Origin: Deltaproteobacteria bacterium
Lineage (GTDB): Bacteria; Myxococcota_A; UBA796; UBA2385
Reading direction: 5' to 3'
Assembly (NCBI GenBank): GCA_003694325.1
Contig: RFKJ01000178.1
Span: forward strand, 1-11,112
DNA length: 11,112 nt
In this document: positions 1-7,715 of the stretch, in pieces
How the letters are laid out: every line of letters starts with the position of its first letter
Position numbering within the stretch: the stretch's first letter is position 1
Program-made: the position numbers and the translations under genes
Notes under the pieces: model-generated
Databases searched by the model: none
Seen by the model: the letters and a program-made list of their open reading frames with translations, nothing else
What the model was told of the DNA's origin: nothing

Positions 1-1519
1 GCTCGGCGTCGTCGGCCGGCGCGGCGTCGTCAGCCGGCGCGGCGTCGTCGGCCGGCAGCGCGCCGCTGCCATCCTCGGTCGGGGTCTCGCCGGCGCTGCC
101 GCTGGCGTCGCCGCACTCGGGGATCAGCTCCTCGATCTGGGGCAGGAGCTGGTCGAAGAAGGTCATCACGTCGCCGGCCATGTCGGCTTCTTCGGCTTCG
201 ACCACCACGGCGGCCTGCTCGACCACCATCTGGCCCATCTCCACCGCCCCGGACTCGATCATGACCTCGCAGTCGCCGTAGCGGGACAGGTAGTCCTGCA
301 TGGTCGCCAGCTTGCCCTTCAGCTCCTCGAGCTGCTGGAGCTGCCGCTGCTTGCGCTCCTCCTCCTCGCGCTTGCGGCGCTCCTCTTCCTCCTTCCTCCG
401 CAGCTCCTCCTGGCGGGAGGCCTCGACCCGCTCCTTGCGGGCGTACACCTCGTCGTTGGGACCGATGGTGCCGCTGGCCACCTTGATGTATTCATCGAGG
501 TACTTGAGCGCCTTCTTGTAGTCCTTGGTGTACTTCTCGTGGAGGGTGGCGGCGTTGAAGTAGGCCATCCGGTTGGTGGGGTCGGCGGCGAGGATCTCGT
601 CGTAGAGCTTCGCCGCGGCCTCGTAGTCCTTGGTGCCACGCAGGGCGATGGCCAGCCCGAGCTTGCCGTCGATGTTGCCCGGATCCGCGTTGACCGCCCG
701 CTCGAAGCACTCGCGCGCCAGCTTGTAGTCGCCGGAGTTCAGGGCGACCCAGCCGAGGTTGAGGTTGGCTTCGACGTTGTCCGGGTCGAGCTTGATGGCG
801 GTCTTGAACTCGGCGATGGCCGCCGCCTCGTCCCCCATCTCCAGGTAGGTGACGCCCAGGTTGTTGTAGATGCCGCTGTCGCCTTCGGCCAGGGTCTTGG
901 CCTTCTCGCTGCACAGCTTGCTCATGCCGAGTCGGCCCTGGGCGAAGTACAGCCGGGACAGGTTGCGGTACGCGCCGACGTTGTTGGGGTCGCGCAGCAG
1001 GATCTCCCGGGCCTGGGCCTCGGCCTCCTCGTAGCGGCCGGCCGCGGTGAGGGCGTCGAGCAGGCTGTTGCGCAGGGACAGGTCGTCGGGCTTGGCCTCC
1101 ACCTGCTTCTGGTACAGGGCGACGGCCTCGTCGGCGCGTCCCAGCTCGGCCAGGACCCGGCCGAGGTTGTCGACGGCGTTGGTGTAGTCGGGGTCGGCGT
1201 CGACCGCCCGCTGGTAGTACTCGGCGGCCTTTTCGTTGAACCCGAGCTGCTCGGCGGTCCAGCCGGCGTTGTACCAGGCCTTGGCGTAGCCGGGGTCCCG
1301 CTCGGCGGCCTGCAGGAACAGGTCCAGGGCCGCCTGGTAGTCGATGGAACCGTCCCGGCCCGGCGTCTTGAGCACGGCGACGCCGCTCTCGAAGAGCTGG
1401 CTGGCGCTCATCATCGAGGGATCGGCGGGGACCTCGGGGCCCTTCTTCGGACCGCAGCCGGTGAGGGTGACCGGCCCGAGGGCCAGCCCCAGAGCGAGCA
1501 GAATGACAGGAGTGCGCAT
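1..1519 (-). CDS. gltE: GltE/AglT-like (NfsE-like) TPR outer-membrane lipoprotein, partial at left edge
   Basis: Outer-membrane TPR lipoprotein of the Glt gliding / Nfs export machinery; in M. xanthus GltE (AglT) belongs to the periplasmic/outer-membrane part of the complex. Seen: a 21-residue lipoprotein signal peptide ending in the lipobox LTGC (Cys22), followed by Gly rather than Asp, which fits outer-membrane sorting. Tandem TPR units fill about residues 60-345, with typical pieces such as AIKLDPDNVEANLNLGW. A strongly charged Glu/Arg/Lys coiled coil lies at about 360-404. A Cys-containing acidic C-terminal region follows and passes into PADDAA repeats. No stop codon occurs before base 1, so at least 506 residues are encoded and the C-terminus is missing. 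The ATG at 1519 is supported by a GGAGGA Shine-Dalgarno site in the 16-base gap after the GltD-like gene. Known: family role. Inferred: Glt rather than Nfs, which is unresolved here. Confidence 0.85.
   Translation of the reverse strand, partial: MRTPVILLALGLALGPVTLTGCGPKKGPEVPADPSMMSASQLFESGVAVLKTPGRDGSIDYQAALDLFLQAAERDPGYAKAWYNAGWTAEQLGFNEKAAEYYQRAVDADPDYTNAVDNLGRVLAELGRADEAVALYQKQVEAKPDDLSLRNSLLDALTAAGRYEEAEAQAREILLRDPNNVGAYRNLSRLYFAQGRLGMSKLCSEKAKTLAEGDSGIYNNLGVTYLEMGDEAAAIAEFKTAIKLDPDNVEANLNLGWVALNSGDYKLARECFERAVNADPGNIDGKLGLAIALRGTKDYEAAAKLYDEILAADPTNRMAYFNAATLHEKYTKDYKKALKYLDEYIKVASGTIGPNDEVYARKERVEASRQEELRRKEEEERRKREEEERKQRQLQQLEELKGKLATMQDYLSRYGDCEVMIESGAVEMGQMVVEQAAVVVEAEEADMAGDVMTFFDQLLPQIEELIPECGDASGSAGETPTEDGSGALPADDAAPADDAAPADDAE
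5..58 (-). repeat. Three tandem 18-bp repeats encoding PADDAA units
   Basis: Units at 5-22, 23-40 and 41-58 are nearly identical: unit 2 has one base change and unit 3 differs at its last two bases. In the reading frame of the GltE-like gene they encode Pro-Ala-Asp-Asp-Ala(-Ala), giving an acidic, Pro/Ala-rich, probably unstructured C-terminal tail. The bases left of unit 1 no longer match, but the gene continues beyond the edge, so more copies could follow. Confidence 0.85.
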
Positions 1520-1523
1520 CAGA

Positions 1524-1529
1524 TCCTCC
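1524..1529 (-). promoter_or_regulatory. Ribosome-binding site of the GltE-like gene
   Basis: Minus-strand GGAGGA lies four bases before the ATG at 1519 and wholly inside the 16-base gap after the GltD-like stop codon. It fixes the start of the lipoprotein and supports co-transcription with the upstream gene. Confidence 0.8.
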
Positions 1530-1535
1530 GCCCCC

Positions 1536-4500
1536 TCAGGGGGTCTCCTCGAAGCCATGGGTCACCACGTCGCGGGAGACGTACCGGGGCTCCAGGACGT
1601 CCTCTTCCAGCTCGGGGTACTCGTCGGGTCGCAGCTCGCCGAGGCGCCGCGTCGCGGTGGCCGTGTTTTCGTTGTACAGGTTGAGCTCGTAGGCCTTTTC
1701 GAGGGCGACGGCGTAGGCCGCTGCGGCCTTCTCGGTCTGGACGTAGGCCTTGTCCTCCAGGCCCATGCAGTAGATCTCGCGCTGGTCCTCGTTGAGGTAG
1801 GTCGGCACGTAGGAGTTCTCGCAGGACAGCGTCCAGGCCATGTTCTCGTAGGCCTCTCCCAGGGCGGTGGCCGCCGCCAGGCCCCACTCGCCCGACCCCG
1901 TCTTGAGGATCGCGCCGTAGGCTGCTTCGACCTCCTGCAGCGCCTTGGCCTTGGCGACGAGCTGGTCGGCCAGCGCCTTGTCGATCTTCTTGCGGTTGGT
2001 CGAGGTGGTGCCCTCCATCTTCAGCGCCAGGTACCGGTCCATGATCGGCTGGGCCTGCTTGTACATGATCTCGGCGATGAAGTTGGGCGCCAGCTCGTGG
2101 GGCTTGTCCTTGTCCTTCTCCCAGGCGGCCAGCGTCTCCTTGTAGTGCTTGTCCGCCTTGCTCTTCTGCCCCATCTGCTCGAGGGCCAGCCCGTAGTGGA
2201 GTCGGGCGAAGTAGATCTGGTCGATGCTGGCGTCGTCGCGGGGCTTGGTGAAGAAGGTGTAGTAGATGTTGGCGGCGTCGGAGTACCGGCCCGCGTCCTC
2301 GTGGATCTGGGCGATGTCCAGCAACAGCGGGGTGACCCGCGGATCGTCGGGGTACTCGGTGATGAAGGCCTGGAAGTCCTTGATCGCCTGGTCGGTCTGG
2401 TCCAGGGCCCGGCGGAACAGCCCGGCGGAGTAGATCGCCTCCTTGGCCGCCTTGTGGGCCTTGTCCAGGGCGAACAGCTCCTCGTACCACCGGGCGGCTT
2501 CCTCGAAGTCGGCGATGGTCTCGTAGTCGTAGCCGAGCGCCGCCACCTGGTCGGCGTAGTACTTCGACTTCGGCCAGCCCTCGATGAGCCGGAGCCGGGT
2601 CTCCATCGCCTTCTTGAGGAGACCCTCCTGGTGGTAGTAGGCCGCCGCATTGTTCAGGGCGAGGTCGGCGACGTCGGACTTGGGGAACTCGTCGACGAAG
2701 GCGACGAAGGCATCGGCGGCCTTGACCGCATCCTTGTCCTTTTCGTAGGTGACCTCGATGAGCTTGAAGGAGGCCCGTTCATAGACCTTGTAGACCTCCT
2801 CCTTGAACTTGCGGGAGCCGAGCGACTCCTGGTCGTAGAAGGCCTTGGCGACCTCCTTGAGGTTGGCCCAGTCCTCGACGAGGTTGAACGAGTCGAGGAT
2901 GAGGTTGGCCGCCTGCTCGGCTTCCTTGCTGGCCGGATCCATGGCGATGACGATCCGGAACCGGTCCGAGGCTTCCTTGAAGTGGTTCTTGTTGTACAGC
3001 AGGTAGGCCGACTTGTAGATGACGTTGCGGGCCTTCTTGTTGTCCTTGAAGTACTTCGTGTACTGGTCGCAGGCGGCCAGAAGCTTCTGCTCCCACTCCG
3101 ACAAGGGGACCGGGTCGGTCGCCTTGCCCTCCGGCTTCTGGATGCGACCGGCCTTCTCCTCCTGCTTGACCATCTCCTCGGCGGCGAAGATCGCCGACTC
3201 GGCGCAGAACTCGGACCGCTGCCCCTTGGGGTCCATCTCCACGACCTTCATGTACTGCTCGTAGGCTTCGTCGTACTTCTTGAGCTTGTAGAGCAGCTCG
3301 CCGAAGGCGTAGCGCATCTCGTAGGCGTTCTTCTCCTCCGGGAAGTTCTCCAGGTAGACCTGGTAGGCCTGGTAGGCCAGCTCGTAGGCTTCCCGGGCCG
3401 CCCGCCCCGCACCCAGCTTCTTGGCCTCGGCGTGGTAGTTGATGGCCACCGTGCGGAGGTTCTTCTCGATGTAGTCGTTGGCGGCCTTGATGGCGTCGGG
3501 ATCGCTGGCGTTCTGCCGCTGCCAGGCGGAGTTCTTGCCGTAGGTCTTCAGGAGACGGTCGATCTCGGCCATCGTCTCCTTCTTCCGGTCCATCTTCTGG
3601 TAGGCGAGGATGATCTCGTTCTGGTACTCGGGCGCCTTCTTGGAGTTGGGGTTCTCGGCGATGAGCCGGCGGTAGGTCGTGATCGCCTGCTCGAACTCGC
3701 CGTTCTCGAAGTAGGTGTTCGCCAGGCGCTTGAGCATGGCCTCGATGAGGTCCTGCTTGCCGAGCTTGTTGAAGTAGTCGATGGCCTCCTGCAGGTCGCC
3801 GGCGTCGGCGAAGAACCGGACCAGGTCCTTGAGCGCCTCCTCCTGCAGGGTGAGCTTGGACTTGTCGCCTTCCTGGTTGGCCAGGGAGTAGGCGACGACC
3901 GCCTTCATCGTGTCGATGGCCTTGCCGTACTCGCCGACGTTGTAGTAGCACCACGCCAGCTTGTACATCGCGAACGCGTACTTGGGGCTGTCCTTGTACC
4001 GGGCGGCCTTCTGGTAGGCGATGAGCGCCTTGTAGGCGTTGTTCTTGTCGAAGTAGTACTCGCCGATGAGCACATAGGCGTCGGGGACGTACTCACTGTC
4101 CGGGTAGGTCCGGACGAGGTTGTTGAACTCCTTGACCGCCTCGTCCCTCCGGCCGGTGTCGGCCAGGGCCGAGCCCAGGTAGAAGGTCGCCTCGTCGGCG
4201 CGCTGGTACTGGGGGTAGTTCTGGAGGATGATCCGGTAGAGCTTGATGCTCTTGTCCTGCCACTTGCGGGACTCGGAGTTGTCCGGCTCCATCGACTCCG
4301 GGTTGCACCCCTCGGTGTTGAAGCACTTGTCGTAGGCTTCCTGGAACTTCGCCATCTCGGTGAGGTAGAGGTCGCGCCCCTCCTCGAAGTAGAGGTCGGC
4401 GAGGCGCAGCATCATCTCGGCCTTCTGCACCCCCTGGGGGGGACGGTTGGCCAGGATGTCCTCGAGGAAGGCCATGGCCTCGTGGCGCTTCTCCCGGGCC

Positions 4501-4688
4501 GCGGCCCGGTAGGCCTCGGACATCTGCTGCTGGATGTTGATGGTGTCGATCCCGATGACCTTGCGGCCTTCCTTGTCCCGCCGAGACTGTGCGTGGGCCG
4601 CCTGCAGACCGACGTCGGCCGGCAGCAGCGCCGTGGAGGCGGTGCCCATGGCCACGAGCAGGACGGAGGAGGTCAGGAGTCGCTTCAT
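1536..4688 (-). CDS. gltD: GltD/AgmU-like (NfsD-like) large periplasmic TPR protein
   Basis: Large TPR scaffold of the Glt/Nfs envelope complex. In M. xanthus GltD (AgmU) is a periplasmic TPR protein of roughly 1,200 residues required for adventurous gliding, and NfsD is its spore-coat-export counterpart. Seen: 1,050 residues; a long signal peptide with MKR at its start, a hydrophobic core, and a likely cleavage AHA|QS after residue 33; then TPR-like helical repeats over nearly the whole mature chain. Clear units are at about 150-275 (Tyr-rich, with NYPQYQRADEATFYLG and KLAWCYYNVGEYGKAIDTM), 310-365, 440-490 and 750-840. There is no transmembrane segment after the signal and no enzymatic motif, which fits a scaffold. 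The ATG has an AGAGGA site five bases upstream. The gene follows the GltC-like gene by 128 bases and precedes the GltE-like gene by 16. The main doubt is Glt versus Nfs subfamily. Confidence 0.85.
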   Translation of the reverse strand: MKRLLTSSVLLVAMGTASTALLPADVGLQAAHAQSRRDKEGRKVIGIDTINIQQQMSEAYRAAAREKRHEAMAFLEDILANRPPQGVQKAEMMLRLADLYFEEGRDLYLTEMAKFQEAYDKCFNTEGCNPESMEPDNSESRKWQDKSIKLYRIILQNYPQYQRADEATFYLGSALADTGRRDEAVKEFNNLVRTYPDSEYVPDAYVLIGEYYFDKNNAYKALIAYQKAARYKDSPKYAFAMYKLAWCYYNVGEYGKAIDTMKAVVAYSLANQEGDKSKLTLQEEALKDLVRFFADAGDLQEAIDYFNKLGKQDLIEAMLKRLANTYFENGEFEQAITTYRRLIAENPNSKKAPEYQNEIILAYQKMDRKKETMAEIDRLLKTYGKNSAWQRQNASDPDAIKAANDYIEKNLRTVAINYHAEAKKLGAGRAAREAYELAYQAYQVYLENFPEEKNAYEMRYAFGELLYKLKKYDEAYEQYMKVVEMDPKGQRSEFCAESAIFAAEEMVKQEEKAGRIQKPEGKATDPVPLSEWEQKLLAACDQYTKYFKDNKKARNVIYKSAYLLYNKNHFKEASDRFRIVIAMDPASKEAEQAANLILDSFNLVEDWANLKEVAKAFYDQESLGSRKFKEEVYKVYERASFKLIEVTYEKDKDAVKAADAFVAFVDEFPKSDVADLALNNAAAYYHQEGLLKKAMETRLRLIEGWPKSKYYADQVAALGYDYETIADFEEAARWYEELFALDKAHKAAKEAIYSAGLFRRALDQTDQAIKDFQAFITEYPDDPRVTPLLLDIAQIHEDAGRYSDAANIYYTFFTKPRDDASIDQIYFARLHYGLALEQMGQKSKADKHYKETLAAWEKDKDKPHELAPNFIAEIMYKQAQPIMDRYLALKMEGTTSTNRKKIDKALADQLVAKAKALQEVEAAYGAILKTGSGEWGLAAATALGEAYENMAWTLSCENSYVPTYLNEDQREIYCMGLEDKAYVQTEKAAAAYAVALEKAYELNLYNENTATATRRLGELRPDEYPELEEDVLEPRYVSRDVVTHGFEETP

Positions 4689-4816
4689 GTCGATCCTCTG
4701 GTGTACGGCCCGCGGGCCGCAGCGGGGGGAGGCGCAGGCACGGCTCCCCGGTACACAGCCGCCCGCGGGTCCCGTCGGGGGCCCCCGGGCGACATCGGTT
4801 CAGGCTGTGTGAAGGT
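4689..4816. other. 128-bp intra-operon spacer rich in GC palindromes
   Basis: Longest gap in the minus-strand operon, between the GltC-like stop and GltD-like start. It holds a perfect 14-base palindrome CGGCCCGCGGGCCG (4706-4719), inverted arms GTGTAC (4701-4706) and GTACAC (4751-4756), complementary GGGGAG/CTCCCC tracts between those arms, and a GGGGGCCCCC palindrome (4777-4786). No U-rich tract follows on the minus strand, so it does not look like a normal intrinsic terminator. Possible roles are an RNA-processing or attenuation structure or an mRNA-stability element. The minus-strand AGAGGA ribosome-binding site (4694-4699) of the GltD-like gene is at its end. Confidence 0.6.
4706..4719. 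repeat. Perfect 14-bp palindrome CGGCCCGCGGGCCG
   Basis: The sequence equals its own reverse complement. It lies 17 bases upstream of the GltD-like start and just upstream of that gene's ribosome-binding site. It could pair in mRNA or bind a dimeric protein; GC-rich palindromes of this length can also arise by chance. Confidence 0.7.
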
Positions 4817-6688
4817 TCACTGGCAGGAGCCCTGCTCCGTGTACTGGTAGTACCCCAGCTCGTCGCTCCAGTACTCGCCGTTGAACGGCCAGTAGATGAA
4901 GTCGACGGCGGTGGCGAAGTCCAGGTTCAAGGTCGCGCTGGAGTCGGCCAGCTCGACGTTGCTCGCCTTGTACTGGTAGTCGACGCGCTGGGCGTCCACG
5001 ACCTCGAACCGGATGATCTCCGACTGGGTGAGCATGTCGTTGAGGTGGTTGGCCATGCGGGCCGACTCCGACAGCAGGATCAGTCCGGCCCGGCGCTTCA
5101 GCCGCCGCTGGTCGCGGTCCAGGATCTGCTTGAGGTAGGGGCCGATCGAGTCCCGCCAGCGGGTCTTCTGCTCGTCGATGAGCGCCCGCTCCTGGTCCAT
5201 CAGCTCCAGGTGCCGGACGACACCGACGAGATCGCGATTTCGGAGCGCCTTCTTGAACACGGACTTCGGCAACACGGTGTCGCGGTGTTCCCTTCCGAAA
5301 TACGTGTCCCAGGCCTCATCGGCGATCTTGCGCCCCTCCTTGCTCGAGTAGGCCTGCACGAAGTCCCGCAGCTCCTCATACATGGGCCGGTACTCGTCCT
5401 CGAAGTTGAGCAGGATCCGCTCGACCTCGTCGTACTCGCAGAGGTTGAAGTAGGTCAGCGCCCGCAGGATGGTGGCCTCCGGCAGGAACTCGTCGTCGCG
5501 GAAGAAGGGCGAGCGCACGGTCAGCAGGTTGCCCAGGGCCTTGTTCAGGTCGTTGAGCATGAACGCGGTCCAGGCCGCCTCGAACATGCTCTCGCCCCAG
5601 TACTCGCTGTCCCGGCTGACCAGGTCGTAGTACTTCGCCGCGTCGTCGAACCGCTCGATCCCGTAGTAGATCCGCGCGATGTTGAGCAAGGCCAGGTCCT
5701 TGATCCGCACCAGCTCCTCCGCCTCTCGCTCGGTGCGGGGGTCGACCTCCTCCCGGTAGACGTCGCGGAACGAGCGCACGGCGCTGCGGAGCTTGCCCTG
5801 CTCGTTGTAGATCACCCCCTCGAAGTACTTGGCCTTCAGCCCGAGGAGCGAGTTGGTGCCGACCTGGGCGAAGGCTTCCCGGGCGCCGCGGAGGTCGCTG
5901 TCCTTGTAGCGCTGGGCACCCAGCAGGAAGTAGAGGTGGTCCTTGGCCTGGCGGGGGTAGCTCTCGGGGGACAGGGACTCGCGCTTGACCAGGTTGGCCA
6001 GCTCGGTGTCGTCGCCGGTGAACTCGGCGATGGCGACCAGCCGGGGGAGGGCGTAGTCGAAGTACTGGCTGTCCCGGGCCTTCTTCACGACCCACAGGTA
6101 GTGGTACTGGGCCGTGTGAAACATCTCGAGCGCTTCGAGGTTGCGCGCCAGGTAGTAGTGGATGTCGGCCGCCGCGTCGGGGTAGTCGCCGCTGTCCAGG
6201 GCCTCGAACAGCCGCAGCGAACTGGCCAGGTACTTCTTGGACTTGTACTCGTCGATCGCCTGCTCGACGCTGCGCGGCGCCCCCCGGGTGCTGGGGCCCT
6301 CGGACAGGTCGAGGTCGCGGTCCTCGGCCCGGTCCGGCACCCGCCCGGACAGCAGGTCCTCGTCGCTGTCGAAACTGGACCCGCTGTCGGGCAGGACCCC
6401 GCCGGCCGAGTCCTCGGCGGGGAGGGGGACGGGCTCCTCCTCGGCCTTCTGCCGCTCGGCCTGGGCGATCACCGCGTCGGGGGCGCCGGCGCTGCGAAGG
6501 CAGGCGATGTCGGCGTCGTCGAAGGTCTCGCCCGAGTCCTTCATCGTCTGGACGACGATGTTGGTCGGGACGTTGACCTTGACCATGCTCATGATGTCGT
6601 CGCAGGACAGCGCCAGCGCCGGCCGCGGCCCGACCAGGGCGAGCAGCAGGGTGGCGGGGGCCAGGGTGCGGATGAGGGTGTGCTTCAT
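4817..6688 (-). CDS. gltC: GltC-like (NfsC-like) periplasmic TPR protein
   Basis: Periplasmic TPR protein of the Glt/Nfs complex. In M. xanthus GltC is soluble in the periplasm and works with the GltA/GltB barrels. Seen: 623 residues; signal peptide with likely cleavage ALA|LS after residue 26; a small helical domain at about 29-75 (CDDI, VPTNIVVQTMKDSG, then DDADIACL), where Cys29 and Cys63 could form a disulfide; an acidic low-complexity linker at about 80-135; TPR-like repeats from about 140 to 440; a helical Arg-rich stretch; and a family-typical C-terminal tail with WPFNGEYWSDELGYYQY, ending in Cys622. There is no membrane anchor after the signal. The ATG has only a weak GGAA-type site upstream. 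The gene sits directly downstream of the two barrel genes, the order seen in nfsABC. Name confidence is high for family and lower for Glt over Nfs. Confidence 0.85.
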   Translation of the reverse strand: MKHTLIRTLAPATLLLALVGPRPALALSCDDIMSMVKVNVPTNIVVQTMKDSGETFDDADIACLRSAGAPDAVIAQAERQKAEEEPVPLPAEDSAGGVLPDSGSSFDSDEDLLSGRVPDRAEDRDLDLSEGPSTRGAPRSVEQAIDEYKSKKYLASSLRLFEALDSGDYPDAAADIHYYLARNLEALEMFHTAQYHYLWVVKKARDSQYFDYALPRLVAIAEFTGDDTELANLVKRESLSPESYPRQAKDHLYFLLGAQRYKDSDLRGAREAFAQVGTNSLLGLKAKYFEGVIYNEQGKLRSAVRSFRDVYREEVDPRTEREAEELVRIKDLALLNIARIYYGIERFDDAAKYYDLVSRDSEYWGESMFEAAWTAFMLNDLNKALGNLLTVRSPFFRDDEFLPEATILRALTYFNLCEYDEVERILLNFEDEYRPMYEELRDFVQAYSSKEGRKIADEAWDTYFGREHRDTVLPKSVFKKALRNRDLVGVVRHLELMDQERALIDEQKTRWRDSIGPYLKQILDRDQRRLKRRAGLILLSESARMANHLNDMLTQSEIIRFEVVDAQRVDYQYKASNVELADSSATLNLDFATAVDFIYWPFNGEYWSDELGYYQYTEQGSCQ

Positions 6689-6699
6689 CTGGATTCCAG
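6689..6699. repeat. Inverted repeat CTGGA-T-TCCAG abutting the GltC-like start
   Basis: Perfect five-base arms around one base, touching the ATG at 6688 and covering the weak ribosome-binding site. The single-base centre rules out an RNA hairpin. It is a DNA palindrome at most and may be coincidental. Confidence 0.4.
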
Positions 6700-6754
6700 G
6701 TGGGCGGGCCGCGAGAGGGAGCGGCGGCGTGGAGGGGCCGTCGCGGGCGGGCGC

Positions 6755-7681
6755 TCAGTTCCGCATGGCGGGGAAGAAGACGGAGAAGGCGCCCTGGAGG
6801 ATGAACATGTTCTTCATCTCCAGGGTCGTGGAGTTGACGGTCTCGATGTAGACCAGGGACCGGCCCTCGATCCGGGCGGCGATGTTCGGGGTGAACACGA
6901 TCCGGGCACCGCCCCCGATGTTGGTGGTGGGGTGGGTCTGGGTCTGGGTGGCCACCGCGCGCTGGTCGGTCACGTCGGTCTGCAGGGCGTCGAGGTCGTC
7001 GTTGGTCAACGTCGCCCCGGCGCCGAAGGCCCCGTAGATGTCGAAGTTGATGATCTTCTGGCCGACCGCGACCTTGCCGTAGATGGGCGAGTACAGGAAG
7101 CTGACGTTGGTGCTGAACGTCATCTTGCTGATGTCCGGCGAGACGCTGTTCTTCTCGACGAGCTGCTCGGTGAGCGGCTTCCAGTCGGCCCGCCCGAAGT
7201 CGGGTGCGTAGTCGAGGGTCAGCTCCAGGGCGAAGATCTCGGTGAGGTTGTAGTTGACCCCGGTGCCGATGATGTACCGGTTGAGGAAGGGGTCGTTGGC
7301 CACGAAGGCCAGGTGCGGGGAGACCTCGACCCGGCCCAGCTTGAGGAAGTTCTTGCGCTGCACCGTCTTGATGAGGCGCTTCTGGGCTTCCTCCTCTTCG
7401 AGGTTGATCGCGTCCTCCTGCCGCGCCCCGACGTTGTCGCCGATCTCGCCGCGCTCCAGGGCCCGGCGCTCCTGTTCGGCCGACTCCTCGCGCTTCTCGC
7501 CGGAGAGGATGGAGTCCAGAATGTCGTCGTCGCTCTCGTCGCTGCTGTCGTCGTCGGCGAGGGCGTCGCCCGGCGGCAGCACGGCGGCGGATGCGGAGAG
7601 GATGGCGGATTCGACGGGGCCGTCCGCCAGGGCCGGACCGGCGGCGGTCAGCAGCGTTGCCAGGAGGGGGAGCATTGCCAT
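6755..7681 (-). CDS. GltA/GltB-family (NfsA/NfsB-like) outer-membrane beta-barrel with acidic linker
   Basis: Outer-membrane beta-barrel subunit of the Glt/Nfs machine, resembling the 'outer membrane beta-barrel domain' family found in myxobacteria. Seen: 308 residues; hydrophobic signal segment with likely cleavage ALA|DG after residue 19, unusual in having no basic residue at its start; an acidic block at 43-53 (DDDSSDESDDD); a charged helical linker at about 60-108; then a barrel from about 111 with alternating strands, including VEVSPHLAFVANDPFLNRY, SPIYGKVAVGQKIINFDIYG, and a C-terminal strand ending VFFPAMRN. The barrel is paralogous to the next gene upstream: residues 110-163 and that gene's 50-103 align without gaps with 25 of 54 identical by hand count. 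The ATG at 7681 follows GGAAAG (7687-7692). No in-frame start upstream would supply a basic n-region. Assignment to GltA or GltB specifically is left open because gene order differs between M. xanthus glt and nfs. Confidence 0.8.
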   Translation of the reverse strand: MAMLPLLATLLTAAGPALADGPVESAILSASAAVLPPGDALADDDSSDESDDDILDSILSGEKREESAEQERRALERGEIGDNVGARQEDAINLEEEEAQKRLIKTVQRKNFLKLGRVEVSPHLAFVANDPFLNRYIIGTGVNYNLTEIFALELTLDYAPDFGRADWKPLTEQLVEKNSVSPDISKMTFSTNVSFLYSPIYGKVAVGQKIINFDIYGAFGAGATLTNDDLDALQTDVTDQRAVATQTQTHPTTNIGGGARIVFTPNIAARIEGRSLVYIETVNSTTLEMKNMFILQGAFSVFFPAMRN

Positions 7682-7715
7682 GCGTTCTTTCCGATGTGAC
7701 CGGGGGGAGACCGAC

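Noticed and set aside
4777..4786. GGGGGCCCCC palindrome as a transcription terminator after the GltC-like gene
   Set aside because: It has no loop and is not followed by a U-run on the minus strand. The next operon gene begins within 100 bases.
1344..4850. Plus-strand open frame of 1,168 codons opposite the GltD-like gene
   Set aside because: It is antisense to a recognised gene with signal peptide and TPR repeats. Its translation is a low-complexity Val/Leu/Gly/Asp mixture typical of antisense frames in GC-rich DNA.
4589..7699. Plus-strand open frame of 1,036 codons across the GltC-like and second barrel genes
   Set aside because: It spans two genes and two intergenic gaps on the other strand, lacks any domain pattern, and has the same antisense composition.
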